DNA from: Candidatus Poribacteria bacterium
GTDB lineage: Bacteria > Poribacteria > WGA-4E > WGA-3G
Direction of reading: 5' to 3'
Length of the DNA stretch: 64,000 bases
Assembly: GCA_958295815.1 (NCBI GenBank)
Contig: OY282374.1
Coordinates: 3,008,856-3,072,855, forward strand
The position numbers and the translations under genes were made by a program. This document shows positions 37,941 through 46,215 of this stretch, one piece after another (within the stretch, counting starts at the first letter, position 1; each line of letters starts with the position of its first letter). The notes under the pieces are model-generated. The model worked only from the letters and a program-made list of their open reading frames with translations, was not told where the DNA came from and made no database searches.

Positions 37941-37969
37941 TTGATCTCATTTCGGCATCGTGCTAAACT
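37941..37969 (+). promoter_or_regulatory. Promoter directly at the start codon of the haem protein
   Basis: TTGATC (37941-37946), 17-base spacer, TAAACT (37964-37969). The ATG at 37976 is where transcription should begin, so the message may lack a leader. Confidence 0.55.
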
Positions 37970-37975
37970 GAGACT

Positions 37976-38893
37976 ATGAGAGTCTTTATACAAATTGGGC
38001 ACGGCGTTATTGGTGCCGCCGTTATCTCAGGTCTCTGTATATGGCAAGCAGGCAGCTTCGGCGAAGCGAGGCACACACTCAGCATCATCGGTGCCATCGC
38101 TATTGTTATTGCCAGTCTCTATCTCCTTCGAAGTCGCTGGATCCGATGGGGAAACCGACAGACATGGCTAAAATACCATCAACGGCTTGCATCCTTAGGT
38201 TTATGCCTTGTGCTACTGCATTCTGCGTTCCAACCCCTTGCTTGGCACTCGTGGGTCACTTTCGTGCTTGCGCTCTTAAATTTAGGCACTGGGGTCGCTG
38301 TCAGTCTAACGGCTCGTAGGACGCGCCAGATTCTGCTCCGATGTCATCTCATCCTGGCACCAGTCCTGCTTGTCGGTATCGTATTCCACGGTCAGAAAAA
38401 ACTCGAACACGACGAGTTCTTCCCTCTCACCGATGTCCACGATGTCCCTTGCGCCAGATGTCATGTATCTGAACCGCTGCTGTTCCACCTCGATTTGGCA
38501 CTTCACCCAGAATTGGATACCGAATTGGATACCTCAGAAATTGTGCCGGATGATTTACACTGGTGGCTTTTACAAAATGAAGCCCGAGTGCCACAAACTT
38601 CCCCCGTTGCCGTCAAAGAAACAGGGAACGTGTGGACAGTAACAGACACCGAAAAGAACCGCACCTATCATGCGCGAAAAGTTGAAAATAAAATCGCCAT
38701 TTACGCCGGTAATTTCTATCAAAGTTATACCTGTCTCAAATGCCACGTGCATAACACGGAAGAAATTCAGTTAGCGCATGAGCTTCACGGTGTCACCGAA
38801 TCCCATAGGTGCTTCGTCTGCCATCAGACCGAAATTGATGGCACGCTTTATGGACGACAACGTTTCGATTGGGAATACGCGCCGCACCGGTAA
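37976..38893 (+). CDS. Membrane di-haem b / tri-haem c fusion protein
   Basis: 305 residues. Five membrane spans lie at about 3-25, 33-52, 68-86, 92-112 and 120-138. Two helices carry the H-x13-H pattern (H68/H82 and H124/H138) that holds two haems in ferric-reductase and NOX-type membrane domains. After a loop come three haem c motifs: CARCH (159-163), CLKCH (253-257) and CFVCH (279-283), in a soluble part presumed outside the membrane. This points to electron transfer across the membrane to periplasmic haems, perhaps as a reductase subunit. No cytochrome maturation or partner gene is adjacent. Architecture inferred from motifs; function open. Confidence 0.85.
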   Translation: MRVFIQIGHGVIGAAVISGLCIWQAGSFGEARHTLSIIGAIAIVIASLYLLRSRWIRWGNRQTWLKYHQRLASLGLCLVLLHSAFQPLAWHSWVTFVLALLNLGTGVAVSLTARRTRQILLRCHLILAPVLLVGIVFHGQKKLEHDEFFPLTDVHDVPCARCHVSEPLLFHLDLALHPELDTELDTSEIVPDDLHWWLLQNEARVPQTSPVAVKETGNVWTVTDTEKNRTYHARKVENKIAIYAGNFYQSYTCLKCHVHNTEEIQLAHELHGVTESHRCFVCHQTEIDGTLYGRQRFDWEYAPHR

Positions 38894-38908
38894 ATCTAAA
38901 ACAAAAAA

Positions 38909-38949
38909 AAACGGCTTGAACGCAAAAAAGCATCGCGCTCAAACCGTTT
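38909..38949. terminator. Bidirectional terminator between convergent genes
   Basis: AAACGGCTTGAACGC pairs with GCGCTCAAACCGTTT with two mismatches across an 11-base loop; A/T-rich flanks on both sides. Confidence 0.75.
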
Positions 38950-38971
38950 GTAACTTCGTTCTTTGGGTAAC

Positions 38972-39790
38972 TTACCGCCGTGATTTAAGGCTGCCCCAAG
39001 TTGTAGCAAGTTTACCTTCCGGTTCCACTGACAGGAATTCCCCGTCCATCACCTCTTTAATTTCATCTTCAGACAAGGCGCGGGCGAACATATAAAATTC
39101 GTCCATCAATCCGTCGAACCACCGGGAATTCTTATGGTGTCCAATTTCGGCTTGAACGCCCCAGTTGTCTGAGAGTTCACCATTGCCCTTTGCTTCGTGT
39201 GTCACTTTTCCATCAACATAGGTCTTCGCTTCACCACTCTTGCTGTCGTAGGTGCCGGTGAAATGCACCCATTTCCCACCTTTGATAACGGGACCTGGAT
39301 TGATGTTAAAAACTTCTTGTTCGGCACCGTTTCGATGAAAAAATCTGAACCCAGCCGGTCGGATTTCGACGTGATACAGACCACTTCCGTGGTCAGTCCC
39401 AATCGAATCAAAGATGCTCTGCGGTTCGGGAGAGTCGTTATGATTGACCCAGACCGCGATTGTGAGACCTTCAAGCGGCACATTTTTAAACTCAGGTCCA
39501 TTCAAATCTATCCATGATTGATCCTCCAAGACGATGGCTTTGTCAATGACCCCATCTTCTCTTCTCGATTTCCCTTCGATTGTCCCATCGTTGCCGTAAA
39601 TGGAACCATCTTTGAGGGTATCGCCATCTTCGTCGAAGTTGTAGTAGACCGACAACGTCGGATCACTGAGATCTGCTTCCGTTGAAACCGCACCAACTAT
39701 TAGCATCGCTACAACTGCAAAGCATACTTGCAACAGACGCAGCGAAGCCTTAAGTATCCCGGCGCGGATGTATATTGTATCGTAAACCAT
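38972..39790 (-). CDS. Exported LamG-domain protein with GKLATTWG tail
   Basis: 272 residues, AAGGAG six bases before the ATG. Signal/anchor helix at about 15-37. A LamG/concanavalin-like jelly roll fills residues 44-245: LSVYYNFDEDGDTLKDGS, LEGLTIAVWVNHND, KWVHFTGTYDSKSGEAKTYV, and WFDGLMDEFYMFARALSEDEI. Such domains bind glycans. The last 21 residues, FLSVEPEGKLATTWGSLKSR plus R, match the end of the divergent neighbour, which has a different fold. The shared tail may be a sorting or attachment signal. Confidence 0.85.
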   Translation of the reverse strand: MVYDTIYIRAGILKASLRLLQVCFAVVAMLIVGAVSTEADLSDPTLSVYYNFDEDGDTLKDGSIYGNDGTIEGKSRREDGVIDKAIVLEDQSWIDLNGPEFKNVPLEGLTIAVWVNHNDSPEPQSIFDSIGTDHGSGLYHVEIRPAGFRFFHRNGAEQEVFNINPGPVIKGGKWVHFTGTYDSKSGEAKTYVDGKVTHEAKGNGELSDNWGVQAEIGHHKNSRWFDGLMDEFYMFARALSEDEIKEVMDGEFLSVEPEGKLATTWGSLKSRR

Positions 39791-39830
39791 TTTATTCTCC
39801 TTAAGTCAATTCTTAAATTATATTGGATTA

Positions 39831-39963
39831 GCGTAAACGCACAGCGTACGCTTATTGTGTCATTATAACATTAAAATACCCGAAATCAAGGTGGAATTTG
39901 CATAAAATATTTAATTGCAGAAACTGAGTACGCATGGACAACTACTTTAATACGTGCTAATAT
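39831..39963. promoter_or_regulatory. Divergent promoter region of the tail-sharing gene pair
   Basis: Plus strand: TGGACA (39935-39940), 17 bases, TAATAT (39958-39963). Minus strand: TTGATT (39889-39884), 16 bases, TATAAT (39867-39862). Two perfect palindromes, GCGTAAACGC (39831-39840) and GCGTACGC (39844-39851), lie in the minus-strand leader and could bind a regulator. Confidence 0.6.
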
Positions 39964-40008
39964 AGTCAATATGTTTAATCCATGAAATCAAAGGAGCAGT
40001 TAAAAAAC

Positions 40009-40866
40009 ATGAGACAATCGCTAACAGCATACTGCCTGTGTCTAACCCTTTTCGTTTCGATAGGTGTGACTGTGCCAGCATATTCGGCAGATGTAACCGT
40101 TGGACTACTTGCTGGTAGTAACAAACTCGGTGAAGTCGAAGAAGCCGCTTACGCATGGGCAGAGGACAACTTTAAAGCCGATATGCTTCTCGTAGACAAG
40201 AGTGGTAAATTCAAGAACACCAGCGGCACTGTGTTGCAACCAGAGGAATTCGCTGTTCTATGGTTTTTCTATACAGAAGCAAACACATTACCAGAACCGT
40301 TTCTTGCTGACGCAACTAAGAAAGTTGTTCTGGACTACGTAGAGGCGGGTGGCAGTATGTTTCTCTCAGCATTAGCACTCCGCTATGTCTTTGAACTCGA
40401 TGTTGAAGGAGGCGGAGATCCACGAGTCTTTATGCCCCTTGGCAAAGAACCACCGGAAATAGGTGTTGTTCCAACTGCTGACGGCAAGAACCATCCAGTC
40501 TTTGAAGGTTTTGATACCAGTAAACCGGTCTACCTTACCAGTATGGCACAAGCCGGATTTACCTCAGATTTCTTTAACTTCGGCGCAGATCCCGAAGGCA
40601 CTATTCTCGGAACAAAAACACGCGGCGGTGGTGCTGGTGCCGGTGAACGTCCCTTCGTCGAATATCAGGTCGGCAGTGGCATACTTATCACCCTCGGACA
40701 CCACAACGGTGTGTATACCGATACAAAGTCTGAGGAGTCGGATAACCTGCGACAACTCACGGCAAACGTGCTGAATTACCTCGCAGAAAATTCCGCGTTT
40801 TTTGCCATTGAACCAGACGGTAAATTAGCAACAACCTGGGGCAACCTAAAGGCATCTGCCAAATAA
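40009..40866 (+). CDS. Exported ThuA/amidotransferase-like protein with GKLATTWG tail
   Basis: 285 residues from ATG 40009, which has AAAGGAG 12 bases upstream; the ATG at 39982 lies before that site. Signal peptide 1-26 (ending VPAYSA). The body reads as a class I amidotransferase-like (ThuA-related) fold: ADVTVGLLAGSNKLGEVEEA, AVLWFFYTE, VVLDYVEAGGSMFLSALALR, HPVFEGFDTSKPVYL, and VEYQVGSGILITLGHHNG. It lacks a catalytic Cys at the elbow. Its last 22 residues, FFAIEPDGKLATTWGNLKAS plus AK, match the end of the divergent LamG protein. Confidence 0.8.
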   Translation: MRQSLTAYCLCLTLFVSIGVTVPAYSADVTVGLLAGSNKLGEVEEAAYAWAEDNFKADMLLVDKSGKFKNTSGTVLQPEEFAVLWFFYTEANTLPEPFLADATKKVVLDYVEAGGSMFLSALALRYVFELDVEGGGDPRVFMPLGKEPPEIGVVPTADGKNHPVFEGFDTSKPVYLTSMAQAGFTSDFFNFGADPEGTILGTKTRGGGAGAGERPFVEYQVGSGILITLGHHNGVYTDTKSEESDNLRQLTANVLNYLAENSAFFAIEPDGKLATTWGNLKASAK

Positions 40867-40898
40867 ACCTGCCTCATCCAGACAACCATATACATATA

Positions 40899-40926
40899 AT
40901 AGGCGAAGTTTTCCAACCTCGCCTAT
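40899..40926. repeat. GGCGAGGTT-type hairpin repeat
   Basis: ATAGGCGA (40899-40906) pairs with TCGCCTAT (40919-40926). Same family as hairpins at 55346, 58610, 58665, 60176 and 60662. Confidence 0.65.
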
Positions 40927-40977
40927 CTTCCCTAACCATCCCTCCCAATCCATCATTCCTTCTATTTTTCACTTTCT

Positions 40978-41002
40978 GTATGAGCGATCTCCGAATCGCG
41001 AC
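40978..41002 (+). repeat. Dispersed hairpin repeat, copy D
   Basis: GTATGAGCGATCTCCGAATC followed by GCGAC; stem GCGAT/ATCGC. Confidence 0.65.
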
Positions 41003-41064
41003 TTGCAACCTAAAATGATTAAAAAGCCAAAAACTAAATTCCAGTAATCCATGACGCTCCCACC

Positions 41065-41093
41065 TTGACAATTTCCAAAATTCTCTATATAAT
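41065..41093 (+). promoter_or_regulatory. Consensus sigma-70 promoter
   Basis: TTGACA (41065-41070), 17-base spacer, TATAAT (41088-41093): a perfect match. Start expected near 41100, leaving a leader of about 12 bases before the downstream ATG. Confidence 0.88.
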
Positions 41094-41111
41094 GTGGGCA
41101 GGTAACAAAAA

Positions 41112-43034
41112 ATGTCAAACAGAGATGTCAGCCTTCGTGCTGTGCTGCTCGCACTTCTCATCACTATCCCGAACTCTTACTGGCTCATGATTAACTGGGG
41201 TCCCAGTGGTTATGGTACCGGTCAGAGTTTTCCCACCGTCTCAACCGTTTATTTCAATGTTATCTTCGTCGTCCTAATTCTAATGGCGATAAACCCCTTC
41301 CTTCGGACAATTCGGAAAAATTCCAGTTTCACCGATGCCGAATTAATGGTAATCTATCTGCTTGTATCCATCGCCTCCTCCATTGCTGGACACGATACAC
41401 TCCAGATCTTGTGGCCCCTGCTCGCCTATCCTATCTGGTTCGCAAGTCCAGAGAACGAATGGGGCGAGCTGTTCCACCAACACATGCCAGATTGGCTCAC
41501 TATCAAAGAGCGGAGCGTGTTGGCAACCTTTTATCAAGGCGATTCATCGCTCCACACGACGCAACACCTACAGCTCTGGATGACCCCTGTGCTCTGGTGG
41601 TCTGCTCTCATCATTGTGCTAACCTGTATGATGCTCTGCATCACGATCCTCATCCGACACCAGTGGGTGAACCACGAAAAACTAAGTTATCCCGTCATTC
41701 AGATTCCCCTGCACCTGACAGAAAGTGGTGGACGCACCCTCCTGAGCAATCGACTATTTCTACTCGCTGCTGTGCTTGCTGGTGGTATGAATCTCCTTAA
41801 CGGTCTCCACTTCCTATTCCCTGTCGTGCCCGGATTAGGTGGGAAACTCTATAACTTCGGGCAATACTTCCAGACAAAACCGCTGAACGCAATTGGAAGG
41901 CTACCGATTGCCGTCTATCCATTTGCGATCGGGATGAGTTTCTTTATACCTTTGGAACTCTCGTTCTCTATCTGGTTTTTCTACCTCTTCCACAAAGTGA
42001 CACGTGTATGGGGCACGATGGCAGGCATTGGACATCTGCCAGGGTTTCCATTCCTTGATGCACAATCATTCGGTGCCTGGTTCTGTTTGGGGGTCTCCGC
42101 TATATGGCTGACCCGAAAATTTATCGCCCGACAGGTGAAAAACGCCTTCTGGGGAGGCAGCCAACAGGGAGATGTAACAGGTACACCCACAGCACATACC
42201 CGATACGCAATAATTGGCTTGATAGTCGGTAGCATCTTTGTTCTTTACTTCTTCAAAAGCACAGGAGCACCTATCTTCAGCGTTTTCGGTTACTTCACGC
42301 TCTTCTTTGCGTTAGCCATTGCAATTACTCGCATTCGGGCGGAAGTCGGACCACCCGCACACGACGTGCCGTGGCGACCCGATAAAGTACTCGTCTCCTT
42401 CTTCGGCACACGCCGCATCGGTGCCGAAGGGTTGACGACGTTCAGTATGTTTCACGGTTTTAACCGCTCTTACCGCTCTCACCCAATGCCGATTATGTTG
42501 GAAGGCTTCAAAGTGGCACAGGTACGTGGACTGTCGCATAACCGTTTTATCATTGCCATCATTTTGGTAACTATCGTCGCGACGATCTCATCTGCGTGGG
42601 CATACTACGCCCAAGGATACCATTATGGTGGTGCTGTCTACGGTGAGCAGGCACAATGCCGTTGGACTTATGAGCAGTTGAAGCAGTGGCTTATTAACCC
42701 ACAGTCCATAGATGTCGGTGCCGTTTCCGCTTCCGGTGGTGCCATCGCCTTAACGACAGTTCTAATGATGCTACGCCGTCGATTTATCTGGTGGCCCTTC
42801 CATCCAGCAGGCTACGCACTGTCGCTCAGTTTTTGGAATACAAGTTGGTATTGGTTCTCAATATTTTTATCGTGGGGAATAAAAGCAATTCTCTTTCAGG
42901 CAGGTGGCTTACGCACGTATCGTCGTGCGATGCCATTCTTTATCGGATTGGTTATCGGTGAATTCATCGTCGGTGCCATTTGGACATTAATAGGCATCGC
43001 CTTAGAACGTCCGATGTACCGATTCATGTTCTAG
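41112..43034 (+). CDS. Large multi-pass membrane protein, DUF6785-like (copy 1)
   Basis: 640 residues, about 14-16 membrane spans. It resembles the DUF6784/DUF6785 proteins, distantly like OPT-type transporters. Marks: ENEWGELFHQHMPDWL near residue 115, HPAGY near the end, and the loop GTRRIGAEGLTTFSMFHGFN followed by YRSHPMP, which is shared with the protein at 50956-52896. A transport role is inferred from topology and the catabolic neighbourhood; the substrate is unknown. It stands alone behind a strong promoter. Confidence 0.8.
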   Translation: MSNRDVSLRAVLLALLITIPNSYWLMINWGPSGYGTGQSFPTVSTVYFNVIFVVLILMAINPFLRTIRKNSSFTDAELMVIYLLVSIASSIAGHDTLQILWPLLAYPIWFASPENEWGELFHQHMPDWLTIKERSVLATFYQGDSSLHTTQHLQLWMTPVLWWSALIIVLTCMMLCITILIRHQWVNHEKLSYPVIQIPLHLTESGGRTLLSNRLFLLAAVLAGGMNLLNGLHFLFPVVPGLGGKLYNFGQYFQTKPLNAIGRLPIAVYPFAIGMSFFIPLELSFSIWFFYLFHKVTRVWGTMAGIGHLPGFPFLDAQSFGAWFCLGVSAIWLTRKFIARQVKNAFWGGSQQGDVTGTPTAHTRYAIIGLIVGSIFVLYFFKSTGAPIFSVFGYFTLFFALAIAITRIRAEVGPPAHDVPWRPDKVLVSFFGTRRIGAEGLTTFSMFHGFNRSYRSHPMPIMLEGFKVAQVRGLSHNRFIIAIILVTIVATISSAWAYYAQGYHYGGAVYGEQAQCRWTYEQLKQWLINPQSIDVGAVSASGGAIALTTVLMMLRRRFIWWPFHPAGYALSLSFWNTSWYWFSIFLSWGIKAILFQAGGLRTYRRAMPFFIGLVIGEFIVGAIWTLIGIALERPMYRFMF

Positions 43035-43150
43035 GCACTTCCCTTAAGAGTGATAGACGAGGTTAGGAAGCATCGCCAGCGAGAAGGTAGGTTCCCAAAT
43101 CTCCTGTGTTCACATACCATCGGGATTTACCAAATAATCCTGCAAATCCT

Positions 43151-43178
43151 AAAATCCTGTGAATCTTGGTTCTGACAG
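43151..43178 (+). repeat. CCTGTGAATCTTGG repeat, copy 1
   Basis: ATCCTGTGAATCTTGGTTCT then GACAG. Copies 2-4 at 44110-44135, 45286-45310 and 48239-48266, all in intergenic DNA. Confidence 0.75.
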
Positions 43179-43193
43179 TTAAAAACAAAAAAC

Positions 43194-43222
43194 TTGCCAA
43201 TTCCAAGAGGTCCTGCTAAAAT
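43194..43222 (+). promoter_or_regulatory. Promoter of the sugar isomerase-like gene
   Basis: TTGCCA (43194-43199), 17-base spacer, TAAAAT (43217-43222). Confidence 0.65.
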
Positions 43223-43254
43223 GAGGCAACTACATCATTTGAGAAAGACATATC

Positions 43255-44076
43255 ATGAAACTCAGTTGTCTCCCTGTCTCTCTTTACGACGACATCTTCG
43301 GCGGAAAAAGTTCTGTTGAGGATTGGATCCAATTCGGCGCGGAATTAGGATTAGATGCGGTCGATTTTAGCATCAAATTCTTCCCCGAACGCGATACAAT
43401 AACGCTAAATCACACGATTGCTGCACTTGAAAAGTTCAATATCCAGCCGTGCATGCTCGCCTGCTACTGCGACTTCACACATCCCGATGCAACGCAACGT
43501 CAGCAAGAACTTATCGACCTCAAGGCAGACATCGCGTTAGCGAAGGCGTTAGGCGCGAAATTCGTTCGTGTAACCGCAGGGCAAAACCATCCCGGTGTTG
43601 AACGTGCAACCGGGGTCCAATGGGTAACAGACGGGTTTCGCCGCGCTCTCGACGAAGCCGAAAGCCAAGGTATCACGCTCGCCTACGAGAATCATACCAA
43701 AGGCGCGCCTTGGGATTACTGGGACTTCTCACAACCTACAGAGATCTTCTTAGAGATTCTATCTGACCTCTCAGATACACCACTCGGCGTCTGTTTTGAT
43801 ACAGCAAACCCGCTTGTCCTCAACGAAGATGTTCTTGCCCTTCTGGACGAGGTTATTGAACGCGTCGTCGTGCTGCATATTTTCGATATGCGTGAACCCG
43901 GAACGTTCGAGGCGGTTCGGGTCGGCACCGGTGCCTCACCTATCCCACAAATCTTCTCTCGCATGAGACAGGCAGGCTATGATAGTTGGCTCAGTATCGA
44001 GGAAGCCAGCCGTTCGGGAAAAGAAGGTTTTGAACAGTCAATCGCTTATGTCCGAAACGCCTGGGAACTGGCATAA
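43255..44076 (+). CDS. Sugar phosphate isomerase/epimerase (xylose isomerase-like TIM barrel)
   Basis: 273 residues. The AP endonuclease 2-type TIM barrel shows KLSCLPVSLYDDIF at the start, LACYCDFTHPD, RVTAGQNHPGVE, the metal ligand in LAYENHTKG (Glu), GVCFDTANPLV (Asp), VVLHIFDMR (His) and WLSIEEASRSG (Glu) near the end. Family members isomerise or epimerise sugars, inosose or hydroxypyruvate, or act as dehydratases. Substrate unknown. Alone behind its own promoter; the window's aldo/keto reductase and MR/MLE enzyme may work on related compounds. Confidence 0.87.
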   Translation: MKLSCLPVSLYDDIFGGKSSVEDWIQFGAELGLDAVDFSIKFFPERDTITLNHTIAALEKFNIQPCMLACYCDFTHPDATQRQQELIDLKADIALAKALGAKFVRVTAGQNHPGVERATGVQWVTDGFRRALDEAESQGITLAYENHTKGAPWDYWDFSQPTEIFLEILSDLSDTPLGVCFDTANPLVLNEDVLALLDEVIERVVVLHIFDMREPGTFEAVRVGTGASPIPQIFSRMRQAGYDSWLSIEEASRSGKEGFEQSIAYVRNAWELA

Positions 44077-44109
44077 TCTTAACTGTTTTTCTTATCCTGA
44101 TAATTTTTT

Positions 44110-44135
44110 AATCCTGTGAATCTTGGTTCAGACAG
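44110..44135 (+). repeat. CCTGTGAATCTTGG repeat, copy 2
   Basis: AATCCTGTGAATCTTGGTTC then AGACAG, between the stops of two convergent genes. Confidence 0.75.
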
Positions 44136-44146
44136 AAGCAACAGAA

Positions 44147-44998
44147 TCATCCACGTGATGGTTCGCTCATCCGCTCCTGTGCTTGACGCGAGAGTTCTGC
44201 CAAATGTCCATCGTTTGCCCTGACCTGTTCGAGGTGTATCCATCGTTCAGGGGTTGCCGTACTCACCATCTTCTCACCGTACTTTCGATCAATCCAGAAC
44301 CGTGCGGATCCGCTGATATACGCTTGCAACGCATCTAATTTCTCATCAGGATACCGTTGACACAGGTTCATAGTAAACATCCGTCGTCGTTGTCCACCAC
44401 CGAAAGCTGCATGCTTTGTGTTATGATTAAACAACACCAGATCGCCAGGGGTTGTTTCAAAAGCCACTGCCGGGACGTCTCGTCCATGGATTTCCCAGAG
44501 TTCTTCACTTTTTCCTACCTGCTTTGAAAGTCCATCTGCATAGTTATCACCGAACAGGTGGCTACCGGGAATGACGCGAAGTGCACCACTATCGCGCGTC
44601 AGCGGATCGAGATAAAAAGCAATCTTGATATGCATCGGATCTTCCAGTTTATGTCCACCATCCGAGTGCCACCCTGTATTACCAACATAGAAGTTGCCGT
44701 CGCTGCCCATGTAGTTGAAGTCATCGCCGAGCAGTGCTTTCGCAATAGCCAGAATCCTTGGGTCATCCAGCAGTGAGCACAATTCTTCATGCTGATCAAT
44801 AAACGGAACGATACAAGAGCGGGCAGTTCCCTCATGTGGTTTGCCGTCATGACCACCGCCTCTCTCCTGCCAGACAGTTTCAAAAGCGTCCTGAATCGCT
44901 GTAATTCGGTCTGCCATCAGTTGTGGAAAACTGAGGTAACCGAACGTCTTGAAAAAATTAAGTTCCGAATCAGTGATGGTATAATCGTGTTGATTCAT
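44147..44998 (-). CDS. Phytanoyl-CoA dioxygenase (PhyH) family protein
   Basis: 283 residues from ATG 44998, with GGAGG upstream; the open frame extends 50 residues further back but without homology. The Fe(II)/2-oxoglutarate oxygenase facial triad is H111-x-D113 (WHSDGGH) and H196 (NTKHAAFGG), with RVIPGSHLFG between. Such enzymes hydroxylate or halogenate small molecules or modify ectoine-, syringomycin- or lipid-type substrates. Not next to any CoA gene, so phytanoyl-CoA itself is unlikely. Confidence 0.9.
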   Translation of the reverse strand: MNQHDYTITDSELNFFKTFGYLSFPQLMADRITAIQDAFETVWQERGGGHDGKPHEGTARSCIVPFIDQHEELCSLLDDPRILAIAKALLGDDFNYMGSDGNFYVGNTGWHSDGGHKLEDPMHIKIAFYLDPLTRDSGALRVIPGSHLFGDNYADGLSKQVGKSEELWEIHGRDVPAVAFETTPGDLVLFNHNTKHAAFGGGQRRRMFTMNLCQRYPDEKLDALQAYISGSARFWIDRKYGEKMVSTATPERWIHLEQVRANDGHLAELSRQAQERMSEPSRG

Positions 44999-45394
44999 TT
45001 TTACGTCCTCCAATGAAATGCAGAGACCATTCCTTAATACAGAGGTATAGGTAGAAGGGGTTTGTATCCCCGATATGTTAGTCTTAGCCATAAAAACTGG
45101 ATATTGATATCTTATCATACCACATCTGTTCTTAATTTTGCAATTCACTCTAAAAATAAAATCAAACTTGTTTCATTTTCGATGCGGCAAATTCGCTGGT
45201 TCGTAGTAGAGAATTTATTGCCCCTTATACCCATACAAACACCCTAAAAACCGACAACTGATAACCAATAATCCTAAAAATCTTTGAATCCTGTGAATCC
45301 TGATTCAGACGATCCACAACCCCAAGAAAAATTTGCGTAACCCATAAATTAATGCTACTATACTTTAATACTCACACCCACAGAAAGGTTCTAA
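44999..45394. other. Gene-free stretch
   Basis: 396 bases without a credible gene. It holds a GGGG-TTTGTAT-CCCC hairpin (45057-45071), an AACTGATAACCAATAA repeat near 45256, and CCTGTGAATC repeat copy 3 (45286-45310). No consensus promoter is seen for the gene at 45395. Confidence 0.6.
45286..45310 (+). repeat. CCTGTGAATC repeat, copy 3
   Basis: GAATCCTGTGAATCCTGATT then CAGAC. Confidence 0.7.
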
Positions 45395-46189
45395 ATGGCT
45401 ATCAACTCCAAGTCTTTTCCTGCCTATTTTGCTCTCTTTAAAGTAACGTTCCGCCAGATGTTTTGGAGTCGACGAACAGTCCTAATTCTGCTCGGATGTT
45501 TACTACCGATTGTCATTGCACTCGTATTTCGTTTCGTCGCACGGGGCGGTGGAATGGTAAACCGGTTCATTCCAATGATAACCCTGGTTTTGTACGGACT
45601 CTTGGTCAACCTATGTTCAATTTTGTACGGCACCGCAATAATCTCCGACGAAATTGATAGCAAAGGTTTGATGTATCTCCAGATGCGACCACTCCGCAAA
45701 TCGTTGATCCTGCTAAGCAAGTTCGCAGCGTACATACTTGGCACTGTTGCCCTCATTGGCGTATCGCACCTGGTTCTGACCGGTATTATGGCGACACATC
45801 CAAGACTGGAAAAAGGTTTCTTCTTCCAACTTGGAATGAGTTTGAATTATACAGCAGTAATGGCGTTGGCGTTGTTAGCTTATGGGGCACTCGCAGCGGT
45901 TTTGGCATCGCAATTTAAAAATCCAGTCCTCTGGGGGCTACTATTTGTGATGGGTTGGGAAAATATCACCGCGAGTCCGCTCATAGCGACCGGGATCAAG
46001 CGGTTATCTGTATCACACTATCTTTTCGCACTATTTCCACGTTATAAGCTGCCCCGGAGCGATTTTAACGAAGTCTTGGGAAGCTCACCGCCATCGGCAT
46101 GGGTAGCACTCTTAGTCATCTGTTTGCTGACAATAGTGCTGTTGTACCTCGCCATCCGAATTTTTAAAGAGCGTGAGTACCTGATGTAA
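45395..46189 (+). CDS. ABC-2-type membrane permease
   Basis: 264 residues with six membrane spans. TFRQMFWSRRTVLILLGCLLP and ISDEIDSKGLMYLQMRPLRKSLILLSKFAAYI are typical of ABC-2 permeases of the NatB/YhhJ kind: a short cytoplasmic start, then SDE...RPxxRxxxLxxK. These need a separate ATPase, and none is present on either side, so the partner must be encoded elsewhere or the gene is what remains of a pair. rluD begins 26 bases after its stop. Confidence 0.83.
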   Translation: MAINSKSFPAYFALFKVTFRQMFWSRRTVLILLGCLLPIVIALVFRFVARGGGMVNRFIPMITLVLYGLLVNLCSILYGTAIISDEIDSKGLMYLQMRPLRKSLILLSKFAAYILGTVALIGVSHLVLTGIMATHPRLEKGFFFQLGMSLNYTAVMALALLAYGALAAVLASQFKNPVLWGLLFVMGWENITASPLIATGIKRLSVSHYLFALFPRYKLPRSDFNEVLGSSPPSAWVALLVICLLTIVLLYLAIRIFKEREYLM

Positions 46190-46215
46190 GAAGTGCTTTA
46201 GCGAGGCATAAAAAA

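Noticed and set aside
39982..40008. Earlier ATG for the tail-bearing ThuA-like protein
   Set aside because: It stands before the AAAGGAG site and would put charged residues ahead of a normal signal peptide.
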